From positions 1 through 64,000 of the forward strand of contig NZ_JAUYOJ010000203.1 in NCBI RefSeq assembly GCF_030697925.1: a DNA stretch of 64,000 nucleotides, read 5' to 3'. Shown piece after piece: positions 34,690 through 43,448 of the stretch. Below the pieces are notes generated by a model. It was not told the origin of the DNA. It searched no databases and saw nothing but the letters and a program-made list of their open reading frames with translations. The position numbers were made by a program, and so were the translations under genes. The first letter of the stretch is position 1. Every line of letters begins with the position of its first letter. This DNA is from Phenylobacterium sp. (lineage in GTDB: Bacteria > Pseudomonadota > Alphaproteobacteria > Caulobacterales > Caulobacteraceae).

Positions 34690-35733
34690 TCAGGTCCTCG
34701 CGATGCGTTCGATGGCGCGGAGATAGGGGTGAACAGGGCGGGCCGGGACATTCAGCACATCGAAATTCAGCGCCTGCAACAGCAGCTGCACGCCGATGAT
34801 AACGGGGAGGGCTGCGGCCATGACGACGCCGGCGGAGGCTGCCTGTCCAGGCTCGCGCGTCGCCAGCCAGTTGAGGGCGTATATCGCGCCGAAGACCAGG
34901 CCGAGAAAGCCCGCAACCAACTCCACGGTCGCTACGGTGAAGTCCCGGACGAAGTATTGGCCCACAACGCGGCGGATGAAGTTCTGCACGTGCCGCAGGG
35001 CGAACGGGCCGACGATCGCGGTGATCCGCAGGTTTGAAACCTCATCTCCGTAGCGGGCCGGGATCGGCACGTCACGGACGACAGCGCGTAGGGTGCCCAG
35101 GTGATAGAGGAGGTCTGTCTCGAAGAAGAAGCGCCTGGAGATGCGTTTCTCCATGATCCGCCGGGCCACGCTGGCCTCGATGGCGGTGAAGCCATTGGTG
35201 GGGTCGAACACGTTCCAATAGCCCGTCGAGACCTTGGCGGCGAAGCTTAGGGCCGCGTTGCCGAAGATTCGCACCCGCGGCATGACGGCAAGATGGCTGA
35301 TCGAGGTGAATCGGTTGCCCTTGGTGTAGTCAGCCTCCTCGAGCAGGATCGGCGTGACGAGGTGGGGCAGGTAGGACAAGTCCATCTGATCGTCTCCATC
35401 GATCTTCACCAGGATGCGCCCTCCCCGTCGCTCGGCCTCGGCATAGCCTTTCAAGGTGGCGCCGCCCACGCCCTGGTTCTCGTCGAGGCGCACGACGACG
35501 ACGCGCGGATCGGTGGTGCGCGCGGAGATAAACTCTCCCGACAGGTCGGGGCAGTGATCGTCGACACAGACGATCCCTTCCACCCAAGGCGGAATTTTCC
35601 CGATCACCGATAGGATGTGATCGCGCACCCGGTAGCACGGGATGACAATCCAAACGCCCGCGCCGGGCAGGCTGGGCCCGTCGAACGAGATGTTATGGGC
35701 CTTCTTGCGTCGTGTTGTTCGTTCGATCGGCAT
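34690..35733 (-). CDS. GtrB-like polyprenyl-phosphate glycosyltransferase (GT2)
   Basis: 347 residues from ATG 35733; the frame opens further upstream without family similarity. The GT2 domain has 'WIVIPCYRVRDHILSVIGKIP', 'IVCVDDHCPDLSG', 'VGGATLKGYAEAERR' and the DxD-like 'KIDGDDQMD'. 'NRFTSISHLAVMPRVRIFGN' and 'FDPTNGFTAIE' follow, as in DPM1/GtrB enzymes. Two C-terminal TM helices (about 275-325) anchor it. It should charge undecaprenyl phosphate with a sugar at the cytoplasmic face. It begins a minus-strand operon with the flippase, membrane transferase and lipoprotein. Confidence 0.88.
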   Translation of the reverse strand: MPIERTTRRKKAHNISFDGPSLPGAGVWIVIPCYRVRDHILSVIGKIPPWVEGIVCVDDHCPDLSGEFISARTTDPRVVVVRLDENQGVGGATLKGYAEAERRGGRILVKIDGDDQMDLSYLPHLVTPILLEEADYTKGNRFTSISHLAVMPRVRIFGNAALSFAAKVSTGYWNVFDPTNGFTAIEASVARRIMEKRISRRFFFETDLLYHLGTLRAVVRDVPIPARYGDEVSNLRITAIVGPFALRHVQNFIRRVVGQYFVRDFTVATVELVAGFLGLVFGAIYALNWLATREPGQAASAGVVMAAALPVIIGVQLLLQALNFDVLNVPARPVHPYLRAIERIART

Positions 35734-35910
35734 ATGCCCAGGACCTATTGAGGTGCGGCTAGCATGCCCCGCGAGAGCTTGCCAAGCGCGAGTTTGGACC
35801 GCTCGAGGACGGACTTCTGAGTTGAGATTCGGGCTCAACGAGGCCAGCAGCGCCATGCTTGCGCCGCGATAGTCGACCTGATACCAGCGCGCCTTGGTCG
35901 GGAGAAGCGA

Positions 35911-36744
35911 TTGCAGACCGCACAGCACATGTTGCGGACCGGACGGCGGGGATCGCTGTTCGAGTTCAGGATGGCGTGGCGGGACTTCCACACCTCTCTG
36001 GAGCGCATCAGCCTTGCTTGGTCGCTCGCCTGGCACGATGTCGTATCGCGCTACCGCGGCTCGATCCTGGGTCCGTTCTGGATCACCATCTCCATGGGCC
36101 TGATGGTCCTCGGGATCGGCCTGCTCTATGCCCAGCTATTCAAGATTTCGCTTCGCGAATTCATGCCGTTCGTGGCGCTCGGCATCGTCTTCTTCGGCGT
36201 GATCTCCAGCATCATCAACGAAGGCTGCGAGACCTTCGTCCAGGCTTCTGGCATGCTGAGCCAGACGGCGCTGCCAATGTTCACGTTCGTCTGGCGAACG
36301 ATCCTGAGGAACCTGATCAACCTTGCCCACCACTTGGTTATCATCCTCGGCGTATTGATCTGGTACGGCTATTGGTCGACCATGAACGTGCCCTTGGCAC
36401 TGGCGGGCCTCGCCTTTCTTCTCCTCAATGCATCCTGGATCAGCTTGCTGGCGGCGATCGCCTCAGCGCGCTTTCGCGACATCCAGCAGATCGTCGTATC
36501 TGCGATGCAGTTCGCCATCTTCATGACCCCGGTCTTCTGGCGACCGGACGGCTTTCCGGCGCGCCACGCCCTGCTCGTGTTCAACCCCTTCAATCATATG
36601 CTCGAGGCCGTTCGTGCGCCGCTTATGGGCAAGCCGGTTGACGTCGAGACCTACGTCTTCCTGAGCCTAATGGCGCTGGTCGGCTGGGGCCTCACCTTCA
36701 CGGTCTTCGCCCTGACCCGTCGACGTATCGTCCACTACCTATGA
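35911..36744 (+). CDS. wzm: ABC-2 type polysaccharide export permease (Wzm-like)
   Basis: 277 residues from TTG 35911 after GGAGA; ATG 35929 is an alternative. The family opening is 'AWSLAWHDVVSRYRGSILGPFWITISMGLMVLGIGLLYAQLF'. Six TM helices follow, with 'LFNPFNHMLEAVRAPLMG'-like sequence near the end. With Wzt it exports a completed undecaprenyl-linked polysaccharide across the inner membrane. The wzt start overlaps this gene's end by 4 bp. It marks the locus as making an ABC-exported O-polysaccharide or capsule. Confidence 0.93.
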   Translation: MQTAQHMLRTGRRGSLFEFRMAWRDFHTSLERISLAWSLAWHDVVSRYRGSILGPFWITISMGLMVLGIGLLYAQLFKISLREFMPFVALGIVFFGVISSIINEGCETFVQASGMLSQTALPMFTFVWRTILRNLINLAHHLVIILGVLIWYGYWSTMNVPLALAGLAFLLLNASWISLLAAIASARFRDIQQIVVSAMQFAIFMTPVFWRPDGFPARHALLVFNPFNHMLEAVRAPLMGKPVDVETYVFLSLMALVGWGLTFTVFALTRRRIVHYL

Positions 36745-37496
36745 AATCTCCGCCCGTCTCCATCTCCGTCTCCGATCTCACCCTTCGCTTCCCCGTCTAC
36801 GGCGTTGATGCGAAGTCGCTGAAGAAGCACCTGGCCCGTGTGACCGTGGGGGGGCGGCTCGGATCGCCCCATGCCGGCTCCACCGAGGTGACAGCCCTGT
36901 CGAACGTGAGCCTGGAGCTCCGGGCTGGCGATCGCCTGGGGCTGATCGGACACAATGGATCTGGCAAGACGACACTCTTGCGGGCCCTTTCAGGGGCCTA
37001 TGAACCCGATGAGGGCCAGATCGACGTCCACGGCAGGATTGCGGCCTTGCTTGATCTTGGCCTGGGGATCGACCCGTCGGCCACCGGGCTGGACAACATC
37101 CGACTACGCGGCCGCATTGCTGGTCTCACCGCCAAGGAGATCGAGGAGAAGATGGATGAGATCGCGACCTTCACAGGTCTCGGTCCGTTCCTAGCTATGC
37201 CCCTCAAGACCTATTCTGCCGGCATGCAGGCGCGCTTGGCCTTTGCAGTCTCCACCTCCGTCGAAGCCGACGTGCTGCTGATGGATGAGTGGATTTCAGT
37301 CGGGGACGCCGACTTCCAGAAGATGGCCCACCGTCGACTGCTCAACCTTGTCGAGCGGGCGGGCATCCTGGTGCTAGCCTCCCATGACACCGAACTCCTG
37401 CGTCTCTACTGCAACAAGGTGATGCGGTTGGAAGGGGGGGTGGCTTCGCAGGTCGTTTCCATACGCAAGCTCAACGAACTGCTCGCCGCGGCGTGA
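36741..37496 (+). CDS. wzt: Polysaccharide export ATP-binding protein (Wzt-like)
   Basis: 251 residues. Walker A GHNGSGKTT (70-78), the KpsT/Wzt-specific 'GRIAALLDLGLGIDPSATGLDNIRLRG', 'FLAMPLKTYSAGMQARLAFAVSTS' signature and 'LLMDEWISVGDADF' Walker B. It lacks the ~150-residue C-terminal carbohydrate-binding domain of long Wzt proteins, so chain-end recognition by this subunit is not expected. It is coupled to wzm by a 4-bp overlap. Confidence 0.93.
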   Translation: MKSPPVSISVSDLTLRFPVYGVDAKSLKKHLARVTVGGRLGSPHAGSTEVTALSNVSLELRAGDRLGLIGHNGSGKTTLLRALSGAYEPDEGQIDVHGRIAALLDLGLGIDPSATGLDNIRLRGRIAGLTAKEIEEKMDEIATFTGLGPFLAMPLKTYSAGMQARLAFAVSTSVEADVLLMDEWISVGDADFQKMAHRRLLNLVERAGILVLASHDTELLRLYCNKVMRLEGGVASQVVSIRKLNELLAAA

Positions 37497-37560
37497 GATT
37501 GCGGCCTCTCGGCCGGTGACTGCTAGACCGCCAAGGCTCAAGGGGCCCCGCGAAAAGCCA

Positions 37561-39702
37561 GTGGACGTCGTATTCACCATCATTTCGCGAAACTACGCCG
37601 CCCAGGCCGCGACGCTGATGGAGAGCCTCGCCTCAGCCGAACCGGATGTCCGGCGCGTGGTGGTCGCCACCGATGGACCGATCGCCGTTCCCCCCGGGGT
37701 CCAGGTCATTGACGCTGCGAACCTGGTCCCGGATTTCGCGGCCATGTCCGCCTACTATGACGCCCTGGAGCTCAACACGGCTGTGAAGCCCCATGCGTTC
37801 CGGGCCTTGCTGGCCGAGCCAGGCGTCAGGTCCGGCGTCTATCTTGATCCTGACATCTATGTCTATCGGCCGCTGGGCGCTGTGCGCGAGGCCCTGGTCC
37901 GCGCACCGCTGGCGCTGACGCCCCACATCACCAAGCCGCTGCAGGGGAGAGCATATCCCAATGACCACATGATCCTGATGTCCGGCGCTTACAACCTCGG
38001 CTTCATCGCCGCGCGGGCCGAGCCGCAGATCGACGCCCTGCTGGACTGGTGGGCTCAGAAGTGTCGTTTCGACTGCCGGGTGGACTTCACAAGCGGCCTC
38101 TTCACCGACCAGAAGTGGATCGACCTGGCTCCTGGCCTTGTCAGCGACGTGGCGCTCCTGCGCAGCCCTAGTCTGAACCTCGCCTACTGGAACCTGGAGG
38201 GCCGCGAGCTGGCCCGGGGTCCCAGCGGGTGGGTCGTCGACGGCGAGCCACTCGCCTTCTTCCACTTCTCCGGCTTCGACCCGCATCGCCCCAAAGTCCT
38301 GAGCAAGCATCAAGACCGCATCAAGGTGGCGCCCGGGTCGCCGCTGGCAGCGCTCATGGCCGACTATGGCGCTGCGCTCATCCGCCACGACTACAGCAAG
38401 ACTGCGTCCTCCCCATACGGCCACCGCGCTTTTCCGTCAGGCCGCCTGGTCACGCCCGCCATGCGCCGACGCCTATGGCGCGCGGCGGCTTCGGCTGAGG
38501 ACTTCGGCGGCGGCTTGACCTACGCCGCGTCGGACTGGCTCGACTCGGCCGATCCGGCCGCCGCGGTGGCTGGCCTGCCGGATATCACCCGCCTGATGGA
38601 CCAGGTTTGGCGCGATGCGCCGTGGGCCTCCTGCCTCGAGGTTGACACAGCGGAAGGGCGACTTGCCTTCCATAAGCGATATACCACCTCGGGTGAGGAC
38701 CCCGCCGCCGTGGCGGCGGCGCAGAATCTGCTGAAGGCTTGGCGCGCTGGCGTTCGTCTGGCGGCCGACGAGGTCATGCTGGATATCCCCTGGCGCAGCG
38801 GATCGGGGCAAACCCTGGCCTGGCTGACCTCCGGGCCAACAGAAGCGTCGCCGCGGGCAGTCGCCGCCGTCGTGTCTGGCCGAGAGGACCTGAGACGCCG
38901 ATTCACAGGCGACCCTGAGGGGCTCCTGGCCTGGCTGTTGGGTCCGGAATCGGTCGATGGACGGTTCAGCGCGACGCTCCTGCCCACGGCGCTTCTGGAG
39001 CGGCTCGCCAGTCAGGAGACGATCCTGCTCCAGGCCGCCCGCTTCGCCGGCGCCGGCGCCAGCGATCTGAAGGCCCGCCTGTTCGCGGCCTACGGTCTGG
39101 CGCGTCGCGCCCGCTGGCCTGCGGCGCTCGTTCGTCCGCTGCGCGCCGCCTTCGACGCCCCGGCTCACGGCTTCTCGCGTTATGGCCCGTTTCCTCAGGC
39201 GTTCTTGTCGATCTGGGAGAGCCGAACCGATCTGCAGCGCCGCTTCCACCTCACGAACCTGCAAAGCCGCTTTGGATACCTCCGCTGGCTGACAGCTGGC
39301 GGCTTGGCCGAGTATGGGGTCGACGTCTCTGCCTTGCCCGGGCGCGTCCGTTTGAACCCCATGTTCATCCTGGCCCGACTCACGGTTCGTCGGGCCCCGC
39401 GTGCCGAGCCGGTCGAGGGTGCGCCGCAAGGGGGATGCCCTATCCTGGCGATCATGGAGACCCAGGGCGACTGGGCGCCGGCCGACGCGGTGATTTTTGA
39501 GGCGTCCGCCGGGCGCTTCCGCACGGCGAAGGGAACGCCTGCCTCAACCCCCGCCGCCACCGACAAGCTGTTTTTCTTCACCCGTCGCGGGTTGGTCGCC
39601 GCTGACGTCGTGGCGCTCCTGGCCCGCGGGGTGCGGTGGAGGACGGGATTGGGCGTCTGGGATCCCGGCGCCGGCGCCGCCACGGGTCAAGCCAGGCCGT
39701 AG
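37561..39702 (+). CDS. Large GT8-like glycosyltransferase (paralogue A)
   Basis: 713 residues from GTG 37561, chosen because it aligns with the ATG of the 48.1-kb paralogue; an upstream GTG at 37516 is also in frame. The N-terminal ~290 residues carry 'VVFTIISRNYAAQAATLMESLA', the metal-binding 'YLDPDIYVYRPLGAV', 'YNLGFIAARAEPQIDALLDWW', 'FTDQKWIDLAPGL' and 'AYWNLEGREL'. About 290-600 is a helical region containing WxSR/DLQRRF...WL and LRRRF...WLLGPE motifs. The last ~110 residues form a separate domain. It probably elongates the exported glycan and lies 64 bp after wzt. Confidence 0.8.
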   Translation: MDVVFTIISRNYAAQAATLMESLASAEPDVRRVVVATDGPIAVPPGVQVIDAANLVPDFAAMSAYYDALELNTAVKPHAFRALLAEPGVRSGVYLDPDIYVYRPLGAVREALVRAPLALTPHITKPLQGRAYPNDHMILMSGAYNLGFIAARAEPQIDALLDWWAQKCRFDCRVDFTSGLFTDQKWIDLAPGLVSDVALLRSPSLNLAYWNLEGRELARGPSGWVVDGEPLAFFHFSGFDPHRPKVLSKHQDRIKVAPGSPLAALMADYGAALIRHDYSKTASSPYGHRAFPSGRLVTPAMRRRLWRAAASAEDFGGGLTYAASDWLDSADPAAAVAGLPDITRLMDQVWRDAPWASCLEVDTAEGRLAFHKRYTTSGEDPAAVAAAQNLLKAWRAGVRLAADEVMLDIPWRSGSGQTLAWLTSGPTEASPRAVAAVVSGREDLRRRFTGDPEGLLAWLLGPESVDGRFSATLLPTALLERLASQETILLQAARFAGAGASDLKARLFAAYGLARRARWPAALVRPLRAAFDAPAHGFSRYGPFPQAFLSIWESRTDLQRRFHLTNLQSRFGYLRWLTAGGLAEYGVDVSALPGRVRLNPMFILARLTVRRAPRAEPVEGAPQGGCPILAIMETQGDWAPADAVIFEASAGRFRTAKGTPASTPAATDKLFFFTRRGLVAADVVALLARGVRWRTGLGVWDPGAGAATGQARP

Positions 39703-39727
39703 CGCCGCTACGACGGCGGCGTAGTCG

Positions 39728-41323
39728 TCACGGGACCACCAGCTCCTGGCCGCCGGCGCAATATATCCAACCTGCGGGCGCCCTTCGGTATAGGAAGAGC
39801 CGATAGCGACCGGGAGGCACGGCGTCGGCCGCGAGATCCTCGACAAAGCCACTCAACCTCGCAGCGGGCTTTGAGAAGTGAGCCGCGACATCCGGGCGCG
39901 GCTTGTCGACCTGGATCGGCGCCAAGTACTCGGCCCCCAGACCGGACAATCGCAGCACACCTTCGCTGAAGGCCGGGCGCCGGCCTAGGTTGGAAATCCA
40001 GCCCGAGACCTCCAGGCGGACACCCTTCTCTGACATAGGCCTTAGGGCGACCGCTTCAGGATTACAGCCCTTCGCCGGCTCGGCCGAGGCGAGCGCTTTC
40101 AGCAGCCGGGCGTCTGAGTCCACCGACTTGATGGCGCCCTGGACGAGCACCTTGGACGGCGGACCGCCGAGGTCCAGACTGTTGATCTTCGCCACTGCGG
40201 CAGGCGACGCCGCCGGCGCAACGTCCATGCTGAACTTCAACCCCGATTCGACCACCTCAAGGATGACCAGATCGGGATCGAAGCGCTTGATCAGATCCTC
40301 GCGCCAAGCGCCGTCCTGATTGTGCGCGATGATCAGTGTGCTGAAGTGTGAATAGAGGAATGGCAGCAGGGCGTTGCTGAATGAGTCGACAGTGATCAGG
40401 ACCGTGGGCTTGCCGACTTCGCCGGTCTTGATGACGCGCGCGCCGGTCCAATCCCGCTTGCTGGTGAGGTAGGTCGTGACGTGCTGTTGCTCGGCGAGGG
40501 GATCGCCCAGCGCCACATAGTCGAGGTTCACGAGGCCCGCGACGCCTAGCATCTGGGCCAGGTCGCGATAGGCGCTCGCAGTCGTCGGGGGGAAGTCGGC
40601 CATCGGACGCGGCGGCTCGCCGACCTCCAGGCGCTGCAGTTCGTGCATGATCGCGACATAGGCCATATAGGCGCCAGCGCCGGTCCAATGGGTGTCGTGG
40701 GGGCTGAAGGTCTTCACGCCAGAGTGGGTCGCGGTCTCCACGGCGGAATAGAGATGGAGGACGTCTCCAGCGCCGGATCGCTTCGCCAGCGTCGCTAGCC
40801 TCAGGCCCGCGCGCTCATCGCTGGGCCCAGCATACCAGGCTGGGCCATACTGGGGATAGACCGTCTCCTTCAAGGGCGCGGTGACGACGAGATACGGCGT
40901 TCCATGGGCTCTCAGCGCCTCGGTACGGCCTGCCAGCGCCGTCAGCCAGGCCCGCGTTTCGCCTGCGGTCAGCGCCGGGTCACCCCGCGCAGAGCCGAGA
41001 TGGCTTCCATCGTCGTAGAACAGCCAACCCGACCTGCCGACGATGACCCGCGACGAGCCGGTGACCTGGAACGGCAGCCGCGCATAGTTGAACGCCGCGA
41101 TGAGGTGGGCGCGAGCGGGAAAACGATCGGCCACATAGGTGTCGACGCCGGCCCGAAAGCGGTCGAAGTCTCCCGGATGGGTGGGCCAAGCCGGCGCGCT
41201 GGCGAGCGTGCGGTTCTCCTTCAGATCGGGAGCCGGCAACCACGGCGGCACGACGAAGGCCGCGATCAGGATGGCGGCGACCGAAGCGGTCAACACCCGC
41301 CAATGGAGATTGAGCGAGGTCAT
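39728..41323 (-). CDS. AlgJ/AlgX-like polysaccharide O-acetyltransferase (SGNH fold)
   Basis: 531 residues. An N-terminal TM anchor (about 9-29) precedes the ALGX/ALGJ domain with 'RVIVGRSGWLFYDDGS', 'LVVTAPLKETVYPQYGPAW' and the catalytic DTH in FSPHDTHWTGAGAY (Asp 210/His 212). 'VLITVDSFSNALLPFLYSHF' supplies the nucleophile Ser. The C-terminal ~150 residues are beta-rich, possibly carbohydrate-binding. It acetylates a polysaccharide in the periplasm using acetyl groups passed by the MBOAT partner. It starts 4 bp after the MBOAT gene. Confidence 0.88.
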   Translation of the reverse strand: MTSLNLHWRVLTASVAAILIAAFVVPPWLPAPDLKENRTLASAPAWPTHPGDFDRFRAGVDTYVADRFPARAHLIAAFNYARLPFQVTGSSRVIVGRSGWLFYDDGSHLGSARGDPALTAGETRAWLTALAGRTEALRAHGTPYLVVTAPLKETVYPQYGPAWYAGPSDERAGLRLATLAKRSGAGDVLHLYSAVETATHSGVKTFSPHDTHWTGAGAYMAYVAIMHELQRLEVGEPPRPMADFPPTTASAYRDLAQMLGVAGLVNLDYVALGDPLAEQQHVTTYLTSKRDWTGARVIKTGEVGKPTVLITVDSFSNALLPFLYSHFSTLIIAHNQDGAWREDLIKRFDPDLVILEVVESGLKFSMDVAPAASPAAVAKINSLDLGGPPSKVLVQGAIKSVDSDARLLKALASAEPAKGCNPEAVALRPMSEKGVRLEVSGWISNLGRRPAFSEGVLRLSGLGAEYLAPIQVDKPRPDVAAHFSKPAARLSGFVEDLAADAVPPGRYRLFLYRRAPAGWIYCAGGQELVVP

Positions 41324-41327
41324 GCTC

Positions 41328-42767
41328 TCAGAACCGGAAGTAGAGGAACGGGTTGAGACTGGAATTGGCGAGCATCGCCACGCTCAGGACAAATCCCACG
41401 ACCAGCGTCAGCACCGGGATGGCGTGGACATTTCGGGTGTCGAGGTCGGGCGACAAATGAGGGCTGGCCCCGATACGCGGGGCCTGGAGGCGATCCATCA
41501 GCCTCGGCAGAAGCGGAAAGGAGAGAAGCGCGCCAGCGACAAAGGCCGTCAGAACCTGAGCGTTCATCAGGTAGGCGAAAGCCACGCCCGGCGTCCCATG
41601 GCCGCTCAGGCTGAACATGTCGGCTAGATAGCTCAAGGCGTGGCGCAGTCCCACGGCGCGGAAGAAGACCCACGCGATCAGGACCACCAGCATCGCGTAG
41701 GCGTGGCGCAGCAGCCGCGGTGAAGCGTCAAGGACCCGATCGAACCCGAACCGCTCGATCATGAGGAAGGCCCCGTGGAACAGTCCCCAGACGATGAAGT
41801 TCCAAGCCGCGCCATGCCACAGACCGGTCAGGAGAAAGACGGTCAATAGGTTGCGGACCGTGCGTAAAAGGCCGCCGCGGTTCCCGCCGAGCGGAATGTA
41901 GACATAATCGCGAAACCAGGAGGAAAGCGACATGTGCCACCGCCGCCAGAACTCCGTGATGGACTGCGCGGCGTAGGGATAATTGAAGTTCTTCGGGAAG
42001 GTGAAGCCCAGCATGAAAGCCAGGCCGATCGCCATGTTCGAATAACCACAGAAGTCGAAATAGATTTGCAGCCCGTAGGCTGCGACGCCGGTCCAGGCGG
42101 TGAGGCGATCGAGCGAGCCGGGGGCCGCGCCGAAGGCGAAATCGGCGACTGGCGCCAGCGTGTTGGCGATGAGGACCTTCTGGCAGAGCCCAACAATGAA
42201 ATACTGGACGCCCAATCCAAGCTGGGCGGTCTTGCGGCGATTGGCGTGAAGTTCGTCGCGAATAGCAGCGAAGCGCACGATCGGTCCCGCGATGAGATGC
42301 GGGAACATCAGGATGTAGACGGCGAACTTATCGAGCCCTCGCTCAGCGGGCACCTGGCGTCGATAGACATCGAAGGCGTAGCTGATGAGCTGGAAGGTGA
42401 AGAATGAGATTCCCAAAGGCAGATCATGGTTGATCTCCGGGAACGGGGCCCCCGGCAGCACCTGGTTCAGGTTCGCGGCCAGGAACTGCGCGTACTTGAA
42501 GTAGGCGAGGACCGCCAAATCCAGCGCTACGAGGGCGATCAGCGCTGATCGCCGTCGCGGGTCCGACTGGGTCCGACCGATCGCCGCGGTGCCGAGATAG
42601 TTGACTATGATCAGGGCGCCCAGGAGGACGATGTAGACGCCCTCCCCCCAGACGTAGAAGATGACGCTGCCCAGCAACAGGGTGCCTGTGCGCCAGCCGC
42701 TGAGGTAGTAGCCGAGCAGGAAGATCGGCAGAAAATAGAAGATGAAGATGACCGAACTAAATAGCAT
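41328..42767 (-). CDS. MBOAT-family O-acyltransferase (AlgI-like)
   Basis: 479 residues from ATG 42767 after AGGGG. It opens 'MLFSSVIFIFYFLPIFLLGYYLSG', a classical AlgI/PatA start, with about 11 TM helices. Conserved 'LPLGISFFTFQLISYAFDVYR', 'FWRRWHMSLSSWFRDYVYIPLGGNRGG' and the catalytic His in 'GLWHGAAWNFIVWGLFHG' are present. It moves acetyl groups from the cytoplasm for O-acetylation by the AlgJ-like partner immediately downstream. Confidence 0.94.
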   Translation of the reverse strand: MLFSSVIFIFYFLPIFLLGYYLSGWRTGTLLLGSVIFYVWGEGVYIVLLGALIIVNYLGTAAIGRTQSDPRRRSALIALVALDLAVLAYFKYAQFLAANLNQVLPGAPFPEINHDLPLGISFFTFQLISYAFDVYRRQVPAERGLDKFAVYILMFPHLIAGPIVRFAAIRDELHANRRKTAQLGLGVQYFIVGLCQKVLIANTLAPVADFAFGAAPGSLDRLTAWTGVAAYGLQIYFDFCGYSNMAIGLAFMLGFTFPKNFNYPYAAQSITEFWRRWHMSLSSWFRDYVYIPLGGNRGGLLRTVRNLLTVFLLTGLWHGAAWNFIVWGLFHGAFLMIERFGFDRVLDASPRLLRHAYAMLVVLIAWVFFRAVGLRHALSYLADMFSLSGHGTPGVAFAYLMNAQVLTAFVAGALLSFPLLPRLMDRLQAPRIGASPHLSPDLDTRNVHAIPVLTLVVGFVLSVAMLANSSLNPFLYFRF

Positions 42768-43039
42768 GCCGCCCCTACGCCTCACCTGGCAGGTGAGGCG
42801 CTAGCCAGACGGCGGCATGACCATGCGCCGACAAGGCCGCCGGTCGCCTCACCCCCCGTTTAGGACCATGACGTCTCTCCCGGAAATGGCAATCGGCACC
42901 ATCTCGTCCCGTGACCGCACACCCAGGTCATCTGAAGCTGAATCGGACGTTACGCGAAGCAGGACCTGCGCCGACGGGGTTGAGGTCGATCGCCGGGCGT
43001 CTGGCGGCGAGCGCCGCGGCGTCCTGGTCAAAGGGCTGG

Positions 43040-43440
43040 TCAGTGCCCCAGCCATCGATCGTAGAGGTGATTGCCGGAACCGACCTGGCAATGGGCGTTG
43101 AAGTGGAGGTCATCCGAGGTTTCCAGAGCGTCAGTTCGACCATCTGGCGCCTGGAGCCAGGCTGCATTTCCTGGCCGCGGCGAACCTGGCCGGCGTACGG
43201 CAGACCAGCGCCACTCCGAGCGCAGAATGTTGGCGTGCCGGCGTCGCCCCAGGCGCTGCGCATGCTCTGGAAAAGTTCGGCGAGATTGATACCGTAGCGT
43301 GCGCTCTTGTCGGCCAATGTCGCGCCCTGCTCGCTCTGCGGTCGCGTCCGCCTCAACGCAACCCTGCAGCACGAAGCTGCACGGAAGGGCTCCAACCGAG
43401 CCTCTCACGTCCAGCTGTCCGATCCCGCTTCGCCCATCGG
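43040..43440 (-). pseudogene. Remnant of a sialate-O-acetylesterase-like (SASA) gene, several frameshifts
   Basis: Reading the minus strand across frames gives recognisable SASA C-terminal pieces in order: 'LQGCVEADATAERA' (compare WxQGExDAT), a shift, 'YGINLAELFQSMRSAWGDAG', then 'GLPYAGQVRRGQEMQ', another shift, and 'ETSDDLHFNAHCQVGSGNH' ending at a TGA at 43040. The intact gene at 53.4 kb has the same order (NLTNLFAQMRAQWGDAD ... SDLVHFSGSGQVSLGG). The N-terminal half with the catalytic GQSN is missing, replaced by the end of the trimodular glycosyltransferase gene. It is clearly inactive. Confidence 0.6.
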
Positions 43441-43448
43441 CGGTTGAG

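Noticed and set aside
34690-36036. N-terminal extension of the GtrB-like frame to 36036
   Set aside because: It would run across the divergent promoter and into wzm; family similarity begins after ATG 35733.
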